A stretch of DNA of 64,000 nt from JAFGOG01 sp034429215 (GCA_034429215.1 DAOUGI010000098.1:1-64000), one strand, 5' to 3'. Counted from the stretch's first letter, positions 34,368 to 42,883 are shown. Translations and numbers: made by a program. The notes: generated from the sequence alone by a model not told the origin.

Positions 34368-34730
34368 TTACCTGTCCAATTCCCTCCAAGCGGTAAGAGG
34401 ATCGGCGTCCGGTTCAGGCGTGGGAACGTACCATGCCGGTTCGTGATGCCCATTGCTCCCGGCGATGACACCGGGTTCTGAGGGTAAATAGACAATTGTC
34501 TCTACCCTCGTCTGGGCCAAAACATCGCGCGATTCGCGCAGCAACGCGGCCTGGTTGGCGCGTAGCCACACAGACACCTGCCCATAGACGACGAGGATGA
34601 TAGCAACCTCGACGACCCTATGACCGGCCGGCGACAACAAAGCCCCGGCTTCCAAAAAGGCCAGAATTCCCAGCACAGGGAAGAGCAGCCACAACTGCCA
34701 CCACGACGGGCGGCGTCTTTCTTTTCCCAT
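34368..34730 (-). CDS. Small membrane protein inserted between kdpB and kdpC
   Basis: A 120-residue protein with two hydrophobic helices (about residues 12-32 and 39-55) and a soluble C-terminal tail rich in Pro and acidic residues. It lies 9 bases after kdpB, and its stop touches the kdpC start region, so it is firmly inside the operon. Standard kdp operons have kdpC directly after kdpB. It may be an accessory or regulatory subunit of the pump. No family is recognised. Confidence 0.7.
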   Translation of the reverse strand: MGKERRRPSWWQLWLLFPVLGILAFLEAGALLSPAGHRVVEVAIILVVYGQVSVWLRANQAALLRESRDVLAQTRVETIVYLPSEPGVIAGSNGHHEPAWYVPTPEPDADPLTAWRELDR

Positions 34731-34739
34731 AGTTCCTCC

Positions 34740-36869
34740 TCATACCAGGCCCAGGGCCACCAGCAGCAGGTCGATCAGCTTGATGCCGATAAACGGAGCT
34801 ACCAGCCCACCCAGGCCATAGATCAACAAATTGTCGCGCAAAAGCTGGGCTGCACCGACAGGCCGGTATGGCACGCCGCGCAACGCCAGCGGGATCAGGG
34901 CGACGATGATGAGCGCGTTGAAAATCACCGCCGACAGGATCGCGCTCTGGGGCGTCGCCAGCCGCATAAAGTTCAAGGCCCCCAGGGCCGGGTAGGTCGA
35001 GGCGAACGCCGCCGGGATGATGGCAAAGTACTTGGCGACGTCGTTGGCGATGCTGAACGTGGTCAGTGAGCCGCGCGTCATCAGGAGCTGCTTGCCGATC
35101 TCGACGATCTCGATCAGCTTGGTCGGGTTGCTGTCCAGGTCGATCATGTTGGCCGCTTCCCGCGCCGGCTGCGTGCCGGTGTTCATAGCCACGGCCACGT
35201 CAGCCTGGGCCAGGGCCGGGGCGTCGTTGGTGCCGTCGCCGGTCATGGCCACCAACCGGCCGCCGGCCTGGTGCTGGCGAATCAGCTTGAGCTTGGCCTC
35301 GGGCGTCGCCTGCGCCAAAAAGTCGTCCACACCCGCCTCGGCGGCGATGGCCGCAGCCGTCAGCGGGTTGTCGCCGGTGATCATCACCGTCTTGATGCCC
35401 ATCCGGCGCAGTTGGGCGAAGCGTTCCTTGATGCCGCCCTTGACAATGTCTTTCAGGTGGATTACGCCCAGCGCCTGGCCGTTGCGCGCCACGGCCAACG
35501 GCGTGCCCCCATTGCGGGCGATCCCCTCCACAAAGCCTCGCAGGTCTGATGGCACTCTTGCGCCCTGATTCTCGATCAACGTGGTGATGGCGTCCGGCGC
35601 TCCCTTGCGAATGTGGAGCCCATCCAGATCTACGCCACTCATGCGCGTTTGAGCGCTGAATAGGATAAAGTGCATGCCATCGGGTGCATTGTAATTCCCG
35701 TCGCCGTCCCCGGCCCCATTCACATCGGGGCACGGGCCCACGGTCCGGCCTCGCAGGCCATACTTCTCCTTGGCCAGCACGACGATGCTGCGGCCCTCGG
35801 GCGTCTCGTCGGCCAGCGAGGCGAGCTGCGCCGCCTCGGCCAGCTCGCGCTCGGTGTAGCCGCCCACCGGAATAAACTCGACCGCCTGCCGGTTGCCGAG
35901 GGTGATGGTGCCGGTCTTGTCGAGCAGCAGCACGTCCACGTCGCCGGCCGCCTCTACCGCCCGGCCAGAGAGGGCGATCACATTCCGCCGGATCAGGCGG
36001 TCCATGCCGGCAATGCCGATGGCCGATAGCAGGCCGCCGATTGTGGTCGGGATGAGACACACCAACAGGGCCACGAGCGCCGTCACGGTGATGGCGGTGC
36101 CCTGGCCGGCGCTCCGTACGCTGTACAGCGAAAAGGGCAGCAGTGTGACACACACGCCGAGAAAGATGATGGTAAAAGCCGCCAGCAGGATATTCAGAGC
36201 GATCTCATTCGGCGTCTTGAGCCGGCGAGCCCCTTCCACCAGGGCGATCATGCGGTCCAGGAACCCCTCGCCCGGGTTGGCCGTCACCCGTACCACCAAC
36301 CAGTCGGATAGCACGCGGGTGCCGCCCGTCACCGCGCTGCGGTCGCCGCCCGACTCGCGGATGACAGGCGCGCTCTCGCCGGTGACGGCACTCTCGTCCA
36401 CCGACGCGATGCCTTCCACCACCTCGCCGTCGGCCGGGATAGTGTCCCCCGCCTGAACCAGGAAATGATCTCCCTGGCGCAGGGCCGTCGACGGCACTTT
36501 GTCGAACGAGCTGTCATGCCTTGGCTGACGCAGCTTACGCGCCTGCGTTTCCTGGCGGGTGCGCCGCAGAGCTTCGGCTTGCGCCTTGCCACGCCCCTCG
36601 GCCAGCGCCTCGGCAAAGTTGGCAAACAGGACGGTGAACCACAGCCACACCGCGACGGCCCCAATAAAGCCGGCTGGCGCCTCGCCGCGGCCCAACACCG
36701 CATGGAGCCACAGGGCCGTGGTCAGCACGCTGCCCACTTCGACCACGAACATGACGGGATTGCGCACCATGCGCCGCGGGTCGAGCTTGGCAAAGGCGTC
36801 GCCCAGCGCGCGGCGGTACAACGCCCGGCGGATCGATTTTTCTCCCTGTTTCTCAGATTGGCGGACCAT
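34740..36869 (-). CDS. kdpB: KdpB, P-type ATPase subunit of the K+ pump
   Basis: A 709-residue P-type ATPase subunit. The phosphorylation motif DKTGTITLGNR (about residue 318), TGES (about 170), KGAPDAI and the hinge MTGDGTNDAPALAQADV are all present, with the P-type core helices. KdpB hydrolyses ATP to drive K+ uptake through KdpA. The nucleotide-binding domain carries a Gly/Asp/Asn-rich loop (NGAGDGDGNYNAPDG, about 400) longer than I would expect, which may be a lineage-specific insertion. It lies between kdpA and the small extra gene. Confidence 0.94.
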   Translation of the reverse strand: MVRQSEKQGEKSIRRALYRRALGDAFAKLDPRRMVRNPVMFVVEVGSVLTTALWLHAVLGRGEAPAGFIGAVAVWLWFTVLFANFAEALAEGRGKAQAEALRRTRQETQARKLRQPRHDSSFDKVPSTALRQGDHFLVQAGDTIPADGEVVEGIASVDESAVTGESAPVIRESGGDRSAVTGGTRVLSDWLVVRVTANPGEGFLDRMIALVEGARRLKTPNEIALNILLAAFTIIFLGVCVTLLPFSLYSVRSAGQGTAITVTALVALLVCLIPTTIGGLLSAIGIAGMDRLIRRNVIALSGRAVEAAGDVDVLLLDKTGTITLGNRQAVEFIPVGGYTERELAEAAQLASLADETPEGRSIVVLAKEKYGLRGRTVGPCPDVNGAGDGDGNYNAPDGMHFILFSAQTRMSGVDLDGLHIRKGAPDAITTLIENQGARVPSDLRGFVEGIARNGGTPLAVARNGQALGVIHLKDIVKGGIKERFAQLRRMGIKTVMITGDNPLTAAAIAAEAGVDDFLAQATPEAKLKLIRQHQAGGRLVAMTGDGTNDAPALAQADVAVAMNTGTQPAREAANMIDLDSNPTKLIEIVEIGKQLLMTRGSLTTFSIANDVAKYFAIIPAAFASTYPALGALNFMRLATPQSAILSAVIFNALIIVALIPLALRGVPYRPVGAAQLLRDNLLIYGLGGLVAPFIGIKLIDLLLVALGLV

Positions 36870-36880
36870 GTTAGTTCCTT

Positions 36881-38623
36881 CTACGCCCCCAACATCAGGT
36901 GCTCAACGATCGGTCCGAGCGCGAGCGCGGGCAGGAAGTTCAATGCCCCGACCAGGATGACGACGGCGATCAGCCAGGCGACGAACAGCGGACTGTGGGT
37001 GGGCAGCGTGCCCACCCCGGCCTGGACCTTTTTCTTGGCCGCGAGCGAGCCCGCGAGTGCCAGCGTGGGGATGGCCAGCCAAAAACGAGAGATGAACATA
37101 GCCACCGCCCCCGTGACGTTGTAGAACGGATTATTGGCGCCCAGTCCGGCAAAGGCGCTGCCGTTATTGTTGCCCTGCGACGTAAAGGCGTACAGCACCT
37201 CGCTAAAGCCGTGCGGGCCGGGGTTATAGATGGCGGCCTGGCCCGACTTGGTAACCACAGCCAGTGCTGTAAAGCCCAGCACGACGATCGGCATGATCAG
37301 GATGAGCAGCGAGGCCATTTTTACCTCATAGGCCTCGATCTTTTTGCCCAGATACTCGGGGGTGCGGCCCACCATCAGGCCGGCGACGAACACGGCGACG
37401 ATGACAAAGGCCAGCATACCGTACAAGCCGGAGCCGACGCCCCCAAAGATGACCTCGCCCAACTGCATCATGAGCAGCGGCCCCAGCCCGCCAAGGGGGG
37501 TGTACGAGTCGTGCATCGAGTTGACCGAGCCGTTGGAAGCGGCGGTGGTGGCTGTGGCCCACAGCGCCGAATTGGCGATGCCGAAGCGCACCTCTTTGCC
37601 CTCCATGTTGCCGCCCGGTTGCACCATGCTCGCGGCTTGATCCACCCCCAACCTGGCGAAAAGCGGGTTGCCGTTCTGCTCCGGGCCAACGGTCAGGGCG
37701 AGCAGACCGGCGAACACCAGGGCCATCGCGGCCAGCACGGCCCAACCCTGGCGCGTGTCGCCCACCATCTTGCCAAAGGTGTAGCACAGCGCGGCAGGGA
37801 TAGCGAGGATGGTCAGCATCTCTGCCAAGTTGGAGAGGGGCGTCGGGTTCTCGAACGGGTGCGCCGAGTTGGCGTTGAAAAAGCCGCCGCCGTTGGTGCC
37901 GAGCTGTTTTATGGCGATCTGCGACGCGGCCGGGCCAAGAGCCAGCACTTGCTCGTGCACGGCGTTGCCATCGGTGTCCGTCGTCGCCTGTAGCAGTGGC
38001 ACCGTCTGGGACGCTGACAGGGTCTGCACCGTCCCCTGCGCCACCAGGAACAGGGCCAGGATCACCGACAATGGCAGCAAGATGTACAGCGTCGTCCGGG
38101 TCAGGTCGACCCAGAAGTTGCCGATGGTCCGCGCCGAGTGGCGGGCCAGGCCGCGGATCAAGGCGACCAGGACGGCCATGCCGGTGGCCGCCGACACGAA
38201 ATTCTGGACTGTCAGACCCAGCATCTGCGTCAAGTAGCTCATTGTCGACTCGCCGGCGTAGCTCTGCCAGTTGGTATTGGTGACAAAGCTAGTAGCAGTG
38301 TTGAAAGCCATGTCTGGCGGCACTGAGCCCAGTCTTGCTGGGTTGAGCGGCAGCCAGCCTTGCAGCCGTTGCAGGGCGTACAGGAGCAGCACGCCGGCCC
38401 CGCTGAACAGCAGCATGGCCACGGCATACCTCTTCCAATCCATCTCCTGTTCGGGTCGCACGCCAGCCAGGCGATAGAGGAACCGCTCCACCGGTCCCAG
38501 GACGCGATCCAGCCCGATCGGCTCGTCCTGGTAGACGCGAGCCATGTACCAGCCCAGAGGCTTGACCAGGACCAGCAGCAGGATAAAGTACAGGCCGATC
38601 TGTATGAAACCGTTGGTGGTCAT
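36881..38623 (-). CDS. kdpA: KdpA, K+-channel-like subunit of the K+ pump
   Basis: A 580-residue integral membrane protein with the four-fold pore repeat of KdpA. Visible signatures include NTATSFVTNTNWQSYAGE, KQLGTNGGGFFNANSAHPFENPT, and NNNGSAFAGL near the C-terminus. It forms the selectivity filter of the high-affinity K+ pump. The start at 38623 gives the family N-terminus (MTTNGFIQIGLYF) and overlaps the kdpF stop by one base (TGATG). Confidence 0.94.
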   Translation of the reverse strand: MTTNGFIQIGLYFILLLVLVKPLGWYMARVYQDEPIGLDRVLGPVERFLYRLAGVRPEQEMDWKRYAVAMLLFSGAGVLLLYALQRLQGWLPLNPARLGSVPPDMAFNTATSFVTNTNWQSYAGESTMSYLTQMLGLTVQNFVSAATGMAVLVALIRGLARHSARTIGNFWVDLTRTTLYILLPLSVILALFLVAQGTVQTLSASQTVPLLQATTDTDGNAVHEQVLALGPAASQIAIKQLGTNGGGFFNANSAHPFENPTPLSNLAEMLTILAIPAALCYTFGKMVGDTRQGWAVLAAMALVFAGLLALTVGPEQNGNPLFARLGVDQAASMVQPGGNMEGKEVRFGIANSALWATATTAASNGSVNSMHDSYTPLGGLGPLLMMQLGEVIFGGVGSGLYGMLAFVIVAVFVAGLMVGRTPEYLGKKIEAYEVKMASLLILIMPIVVLGFTALAVVTKSGQAAIYNPGPHGFSEVLYAFTSQGNNNGSAFAGLGANNPFYNVTGAVAMFISRFWLAIPTLALAGSLAAKKKVQAGVGTLPTHSPLFVAWLIAVVILVGALNFLPALALGPIVEHLMLGA

Positions 38624-38712
38624 CAAAAGATCTCCGGCTTGAGCAGGGCCACGACCAGATAGCCGAACAAAGCCAGAGCGATCAGCCCGGCGATCAGATA
38701 GAGAGCGTTCAT
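38623..38712 (-). CDS. kdpF: KdpF small membrane subunit
   Basis: A 29-residue single-helix peptide (MNALYLIAGLIALALFGYLVVALLKPEIF in outline: a hydrophobic helix ending LLKPE) matching KdpF. It stabilises the KdpABC complex at the membrane. The stop overlaps the kdpA start; the start overlaps the stop of the 31-residue upstream peptide (ATGA). An AGGAGG site lies just upstream. Confidence 0.9.
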   Translation of the reverse strand: MNALYLIAGLIALALFGYLVVALLKPEIF

Positions 38713-38804
38713 CGAGAACCTCCTGACAACCGCTCGCAGAGCGTGAGCAAACCCCACGACGAGACAAAGAAGACGATTGCCAGTCCAATGTACAGAATGT
38801 CCAA
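38709..38804 (-). CDS. 31-residue leader membrane peptide upstream of kdpF
   Basis: A short frame starting at TTG (38804), 8 bases after an AGGAGA site, encodes one hydrophobic helix (LYIGLAIVFFVSSWGLL) followed by TLCERLSGG. Similar tiny proteins with an SWGLL..CERL ending occur in front of kdpF in other bacteria as I recall. Its stop overlaps the kdpF ATG by 4 bases, so it is probably translated and coupled. Function unknown; a regulatory or assembly role in the Kdp complex is possible. Confidence 0.65.
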   Translation of the reverse strand: MDILYIGLAIVFFVSSWGLLTLCERLSGGSR

Positions 38805-38851
38805 CTTGTAACTCTCCTATGCGACGTCGGCATAGTGACCGTCGCAAGGGT

Positions 38852-38884
38852 ATTGTAGCAGGAAATGGTTCAATTGTGCGTCAA
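38852..38884 (-). promoter_or_regulatory. kdp promoter with paired TTGA repeats
   Basis: On the minus strand TTGA (38884-38881) and TTGA (38873-38870) are 11 bases apart. Twelve bases later comes the -10-like TACAAT (38857-38852). No standard -35 is present, so activation by a bound OmpR-family regulator would fit. A second pair of TTGA (38926-38923 and 38915-38912) lies further upstream, also 11 apart. Confidence 0.6.
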
Positions 38885-38933
38885 GGGTACAGGTGAAGGG
38901 CTCAAAATCGGGTCAAGAGCAGAGTGGAGGCTA

Positions 38934-38998
38934 TTGACGGTTTCTTGACTTGTTTGCCCCAATTATTGAACCCTTATTGATTCGATTTCGAGTATACT
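38934..38998 (+). promoter_or_regulatory. kimA promoter with paired TTGA repeats
   Basis: TTATTGA at 38963-38969 and again at 38974-38980, 11 bases apart, then 12 bases and TATACT (38993-38998). A second pair TTGAC (38934-38938 and 38945-38949) is also 11 apart. The spacing is the same as on the kdp side and resembles PhoB-type sites that replace the -35. Confidence 0.6.
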
Positions 38999-39066
38999 GT
39001 CCTGGGACGAACAGAGCCTGAGAGGCAAGTCCTAGATCTTGTAAACGAGAAGTGGGTCATCGCCAG

Positions 39067-39092
39067 CCGGGTGCCTGCTGCCAGGCGCCCGG
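39067..39092 (+). repeat. Strong hairpin in the kimA leader
   Basis: An 11-bp stem CCGGGTGCCTG/CAGGCGCCCGG with a four-base loop CTGC, extendable by GCC/GGC. No T-tract follows, so it is not an intrinsic terminator. It could be a leader regulatory structure or affect mRNA stability. Confidence 0.5.
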
Positions 39093-39123
39093 TCGGCATG
39101 TAAGACCGACTTGAGGAAATAGT

Positions 39124-41076
39124 ATGGCTACCATGACATTGGAACAAAAAGCCGGCACGGCGGTTATGCACGTGGAGGCCGATTACGCTCCGCCACGCTC
39201 GTGGCGCACCTGGCTGATCGGCCGGCCGCTGGCGACGGCCGACGCGCCCCACCAGACGATCCGCAAGATCGTGGGCCTGGCGGTGTTTGCTTCGGATGCG
39301 CTTTCATCTACGGCGTATGCCACTCAGGAGATCCTGGTCGTCCTGGCTTTTGTGGGCACATCCGCGTTCGGCTATGCCTTCCCTATCTCGCTGGCCATCG
39401 TCGGGCTGCTGGCTATTCTCACTCTATCCTATGAGCAGACAATTCATGCCTATCCCGGCGGCGGGGGAGCCTATATCGTCGCCCGCGACAACCTGGGGGA
39501 GATGCCTGCCCAGACGGCCGGGGCGGCACTCTTGACCGACTATGTTCTGACTGTGGCAGTATCGATCTCGTCGGGTGTCGCCCAGATCACGTCGGCCTAC
39601 CCCGCTCTGTACGAGTACCGGGTCTGGATCGCCGTCGGGTTCGTGGTGTTCGTCATGCTGATCAACCTCCGGGGCACCAAAGAATCGGGCGCGATCTTTG
39701 CCCTGCCCACCTACTTTTTCCTGGCGATGATGTTCCTGACAGTGGGTGTGGGCCTGGTGCGATATCTGGTCGGCTCGCTGGGCACCGTCGTCGATCCGCC
39801 ATCCATGGAGCAGCTGCACGTTGCCCAGGGGGTCTCCTTGTTCCTGATCCTGCGTGCTTTTGCCAGCGGGACGACGGCTCTCACGGGCGTGGAGGCGATC
39901 TCGAACGGTATCCCCGCCTTCAAGGAGCCGCGCAGTCGCAACGCGGGCATCACATTAATCTGGATGTCTGCCGTCCTGGGCGTGCTGTTCCTAGGGATCA
40001 CATTGCTGGCCGGGCGGATCGGCGCTGTTCCCTCCGAAGCGGAAACGGTCATTTCCCAGTTGGCTCGGACCGCGTATGCCGGGCGCGGCATACTGTATCT
40101 GGCCATCATCTCGGCGACCACACTCATCCTGATCATGGCGGCGAACACGTCGTTCGCCGACTTTCCACGGCTGAGTGCGCTGGCAGCTGGCGATGGTTTT
40201 TTGCCGCGCCAACTTACGTACCGGGGCAGCCGCCTGGTCTTCTCGCGGGGCATCATGGCGCTGGCTCTGATTGCCTGCCTGTTGATCATTGTCTTCCAGG
40301 CCAGCGTTACGGCGCTGATCCCCCTCTACGCCATCGGTGTGTTTCTGTCGTTCACGCTGTCGCAGTCTGGCATGGCCCGCCGCTGGTGCAAGATCGGTCA
40401 CTTGGCCCCAGGCCAGGAGATCAAGGAGCGTGGCTCCACGCTGCGTTACGAGCCCGGTTGGCGGCTCAAGATGGTCATTAACGGCTTGGGCGCTATCTGC
40501 ACGGCGGTGGTAACGCTTGTCTTTGCCGCCACCAAGTTCAGGGATGGAGCATGGATCGTCGTACTGCTGATGCCGGCGCTGGTGTTCATATTCTCCAGGA
40601 TCCACCATCACTACCGAAATCTGGCAGCCGATCTGTCGCTCGACAACTATCAGCCGGAGCCGGGCATCGCTCCGCGCCACCGGGTGATCTTGCCGATCAG
40701 CGGTGTGCACCAGGGGACGCTGAAAGCGCTGCGCTACGCGCAGGCGTTGTCGAATGATGTCACGGCCGTCCACGTGTCGATGGATCAGGCCGAGTCGGAC
40801 AAGGTCAAGGCCAAGTGGGAGATATGGGGTGACGGGGTCCGGCTAGTGATCCTGGATTCTCCCTACCGGCTGCTCATGGAGCCGCTGCTGGGGTACATCG
40901 AAAAACTGACCGCCGAGAGGCAGCCAAGTGAGCTGATCACCATCGTCGTACCACAGTTCGTGCCACGCCGGCGGTGGCATAACCTACTTCACACCCAGAC
41001 CGCCCTGACGCTGAGACTGGCGCTCCTGTTCAAGCCGGGGATTACGGTGACAGACGTGCCCTATCACGTGCAGTGA
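39124..41076 (+). CDS. KimA-like APC-superfamily potassium importer
   Basis: A 650-residue APC-type transporter with twelve predicted helices (about residues 50-480) and a soluble C-terminal domain of about 170 residues. The N-terminal segment IGRPLATADAPHQTIRKIVGLAVFASDALSSTAYATQEIL, including SSDALSS-like residues, is characteristic of KimA (formerly YdaO) K+ importers. The C-terminal domain (HRVILPISGVHQGTLKALRYAQAL) resembles the Usp-like part found in this group. The start has GAGG 7 bases upstream. It is divergent from the Kdp operon and followed by an orphan KdpE-like regulator. Amino-acid transport cannot be excluded from sequence alone. Confidence 0.82.
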   Translation: MATMTLEQKAGTAVMHVEADYAPPRSWRTWLIGRPLATADAPHQTIRKIVGLAVFASDALSSTAYATQEILVVLAFVGTSAFGYAFPISLAIVGLLAILTLSYEQTIHAYPGGGGAYIVARDNLGEMPAQTAGAALLTDYVLTVAVSISSGVAQITSAYPALYEYRVWIAVGFVVFVMLINLRGTKESGAIFALPTYFFLAMMFLTVGVGLVRYLVGSLGTVVDPPSMEQLHVAQGVSLFLILRAFASGTTALTGVEAISNGIPAFKEPRSRNAGITLIWMSAVLGVLFLGITLLAGRIGAVPSEAETVISQLARTAYAGRGILYLAIISATTLILIMAANTSFADFPRLSALAAGDGFLPRQLTYRGSRLVFSRGIMALALIACLLIIVFQASVTALIPLYAIGVFLSFTLSQSGMARRWCKIGHLAPGQEIKERGSTLRYEPGWRLKMVINGLGAICTAVVTLVFAATKFRDGAWIVVLLMPALVFIFSRIHHHYRNLAADLSLDNYQPEPGIAPRHRVILPISGVHQGTLKALRYAQALSNDVTAVHVSMDQAESDKVKAKWEIWGDGVRLVILDSPYRLLMEPLLGYIEKLTAERQPSELITIVVPQFVPRRRWHNLLHTQTALTLRLALLFKPGITVTDVPYHVQ

Positions 41077-41112
41077 AAGGCTTGGGCTAGAAAACTGTAG
41101 GGTGAGGGACAG

Positions 41113-41820
41113 ATGGGTGCAGCAACCGGGGATGGAGTGCGTGTGCTGGTTGTCGACGACGAACCGGCCATCCGGCGCTATCTGCGCATCTCGCTGATGG
41201 CTCATGGCCACACAGTGTTCGAGGCCGCTACAGGCCAAGACGCGGTGGCAACCGTCAGCGCGCAGCGGCCTGACCTGGTTATTCTGGATCTTGGCCTGCC
41301 GGATCTGAATGGCATTGAGGTCACGCGGCTGCTCAGAGAGTGGTCACAGATCCCGATCATCATCGTATCTGTCAATGAGCAGGAAGCAGACAAGATCGCT
41401 GCGCTGGACGCCGGGGCGGACGACTATATAACCAAACCGTTCAGCCTTGGCGAGCTGTTGGCTCGGATGCGGGTGGCGATCCGCCGCGCTGGCCCCTTCA
41501 AGACGGAACCGGTATTTGCTGTAGGCGATCTGGCCGTCGATCTGGGCCGGCGGGCCGTGATGGTTGCGGGACATAGAGTTGAGCTTACCCCAACCGAGTA
41601 TGATCTGCTCCGGACGCTGGTGACACACGCTGGCAAGGTGCTTACCCATGGCCATCTGCTGCGCGAGGTATGGAACACCGACCAGAAACAGAACATGCAT
41701 AACTTGCGGGTGAATGTCAGCAATCTGCGGCACAAGATCGAGCGGGATGCTGCGCGCCCCGAGTATATCCTCACCGAGCCTGGCGTGGGTTATCGCTTGC
41801 GCGTCGGTGCTTCATCGTAG
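41113..41820 (+). CDS. Orphan KdpE-like response regulator (OmpR family)
   Basis: A 235-residue paralogue of the KdpE encoded at 30345-31034. The receiver has VVDDEPAIRRYL, the phosphorylation site LVILDLGLPDLNG and DDYITKPFS. The effector domain includes VELTPTEYDLLRTLVTHAGKVLTHGHLLREVW and ends EYILTEPGVGYRL. No kinase is adjacent; the gene lies 36 bases after the KimA-like gene. It may respond to KdpD or another kinase and act on the TTGA-repeat promoters between kdp and kimA. Confidence 0.88.
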   Translation: MGAATGDGVRVLVVDDEPAIRRYLRISLMAHGHTVFEAATGQDAVATVSAQRPDLVILDLGLPDLNGIEVTRLLREWSQIPIIIVSVNEQEADKIAALDAGADDYITKPFSLGELLARMRVAIRRAGPFKTEPVFAVGDLAVDLGRRAVMVAGHRVELTPTEYDLLRTLVTHAGKVLTHGHLLREVWNTDQKQNMHNLRVNVSNLRHKIERDAARPEYILTEPGVGYRLRVGASS

Positions 41821-41899
41821 TAACAACTTCAGTCGTTTCCTTACCGAAACCTTCAGCGCCCGAAACGGGGTGTGTGGTTTCAGATTCAATCTCCAGACA

Positions 41900-42883
41900 T
41901 CAGCCGGCCCGCAGGCACGCGGCCGCATGCCCGTCGCCCACAGTCACAAGAGGTGGATCTACCTGTGCGCAGCGGTCAAAGGCGACCGGGCAGCGTGGGC
42001 GGAAGCGGCAGCCCTGCGGCAGATCAATCGGGTTCGGGGGATCGCCCTGCAAGATGATATGCTGGCGTCGCTGGCGGGGATTGGGCACTGGGATCACCGA
42101 CAGGAGCGCCTGAGCATAGGGATGGACCGGGCCGCTCACCACCGCGTGGATGGGGCCGATCTCGACGATCCGGCCCAGGTACATGACCGCCACGCGGTCG
42201 GCGAAATATCCGGCCGTGGCCAAGTCGTGAGTGATGAACAGTACCGAGATGCCCCGGCTATCCCGCAGCTCGCCGAGCAGGTTCAAAATGTCGGCGCGAA
42301 TGCTCACGTCGAGCATCGACACCGGCTCGTCGGCCAACAGGACCGTCGGATCGAGCACCAGGGCGCCGGCGATAACCACCCGCTGCCGCTGCCCGCCCGA
42401 TAGCTCGTGCGGCCTGCGGTGGATATAGACTTCGGCCGGCTTGAGCCCGGCGTCCTCCAGCGCCCGGCGAACCCGTTCGAGCCGCTCCGCCTTGGTCCGC
42501 GCCAGGCGGTGCACCACCAGCGGCTCGGCCACGATATCGCCGATGCTCATTAGGGGGTTGAGTGATTCGTACGGATCCTGGAAGATCATCTGCATGTGGA
42601 GGCGCATGGTCTTCAGCTCCTGGCGCTTGAGCTGGGCTATGTTGCGCCCCTCAAAGACGATCGATCCGGTGGTAGGCGCTTCCAGGCCCATCAGCGTTAG
42701 CGCCAGGGTGGACTTGCCGCAGCCGCTCTCGCCCACCAGTGCCAGCACGGCGCCCCGCCCCAGCTCAAAGCTGACGCCGTCGACGGCGTGGACGAATAGC
42801 TGAGGTGTGCGGCCGAGCCGGCTTTTCTTTACCAGGAACCACTTGCACAGGTCCTGGACCTGGAGGATCGGCGTGGCGTTCAT
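41900..42883 (-). CDS. oppF: Oligopeptide ABC transporter ATP-binding protein (OppF type)
   Basis: A 327-residue ABC ATPase. Walker A GESGCGKST (about 45), the signature LSGGQRQRV, Walker B LLADEPVSMLD and a C-terminal oligopeptide-type extension with CRFRPRCPVAFDRC. It pairs with the OppD-type ATPase encoded directly upstream; start and stop overlap (ATGA). It is the last gene of the opp operon and energises uptake through OppB/OppC. Confidence 0.92.
   Translation of the reverse strand: MNATPILQVQDLCKWFLVKKSRLGRTPQLFVHAVDGVSFELGRGAVLALVGESGCGKSTLALTLMGLEAPTTGSIVFEGRNIAQLKRQELKTMRLHMQMIFQDPYESLNPLMSIGDIVAEPLVVHRLARTKAERLERVRRALEDAGLKPAEVYIHRRPHELSGGQRQRVVIAGALVLDPTVLLADEPVSMLDVSIRADILNLLGELRDSRGISVLFITHDLATAGYFADRVAVMYLGRIVEIGPIHAVVSGPVHPYAQALLSVIPVPNPRQRRQHIILQGDPPNPIDLPQGCRFRPRCPVAFDRCAQVDPPLVTVGDGHAAACLRAG

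Larger units (their letters stand above)
38805..39123. other. Divergent kdp/kimA intergenic region
   Basis: 319 bases separate the 31-residue peptide gene and the KimA-like gene. It holds two divergent promoters with matching TTGA repeat pairs and about 120 bases of kimA leader. The leader contains an 11-bp hairpin (CCGGGTGCCTG/CAGGCGCCCGG, 39067-39092, loop CTGC). I could not match the leader to a c-di-AMP or other known riboswitch. Confidence 0.6.

Noticed and set aside
38999..39123. c-di-AMP (ydaO-type) riboswitch in the kimA leader
   Set aside because: The gene type suggested it, but the conserved sequence blocks of that riboswitch could not be found in the leader. Only one strong hairpin is clear.
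39124..41076. Simple amino-acid permease annotation
   Set aside because: The N-terminal signature, the Usp-like tail and the position opposite Kdp favour a KimA-type K+ importer. The alternative remains possible and is noted in the entry.
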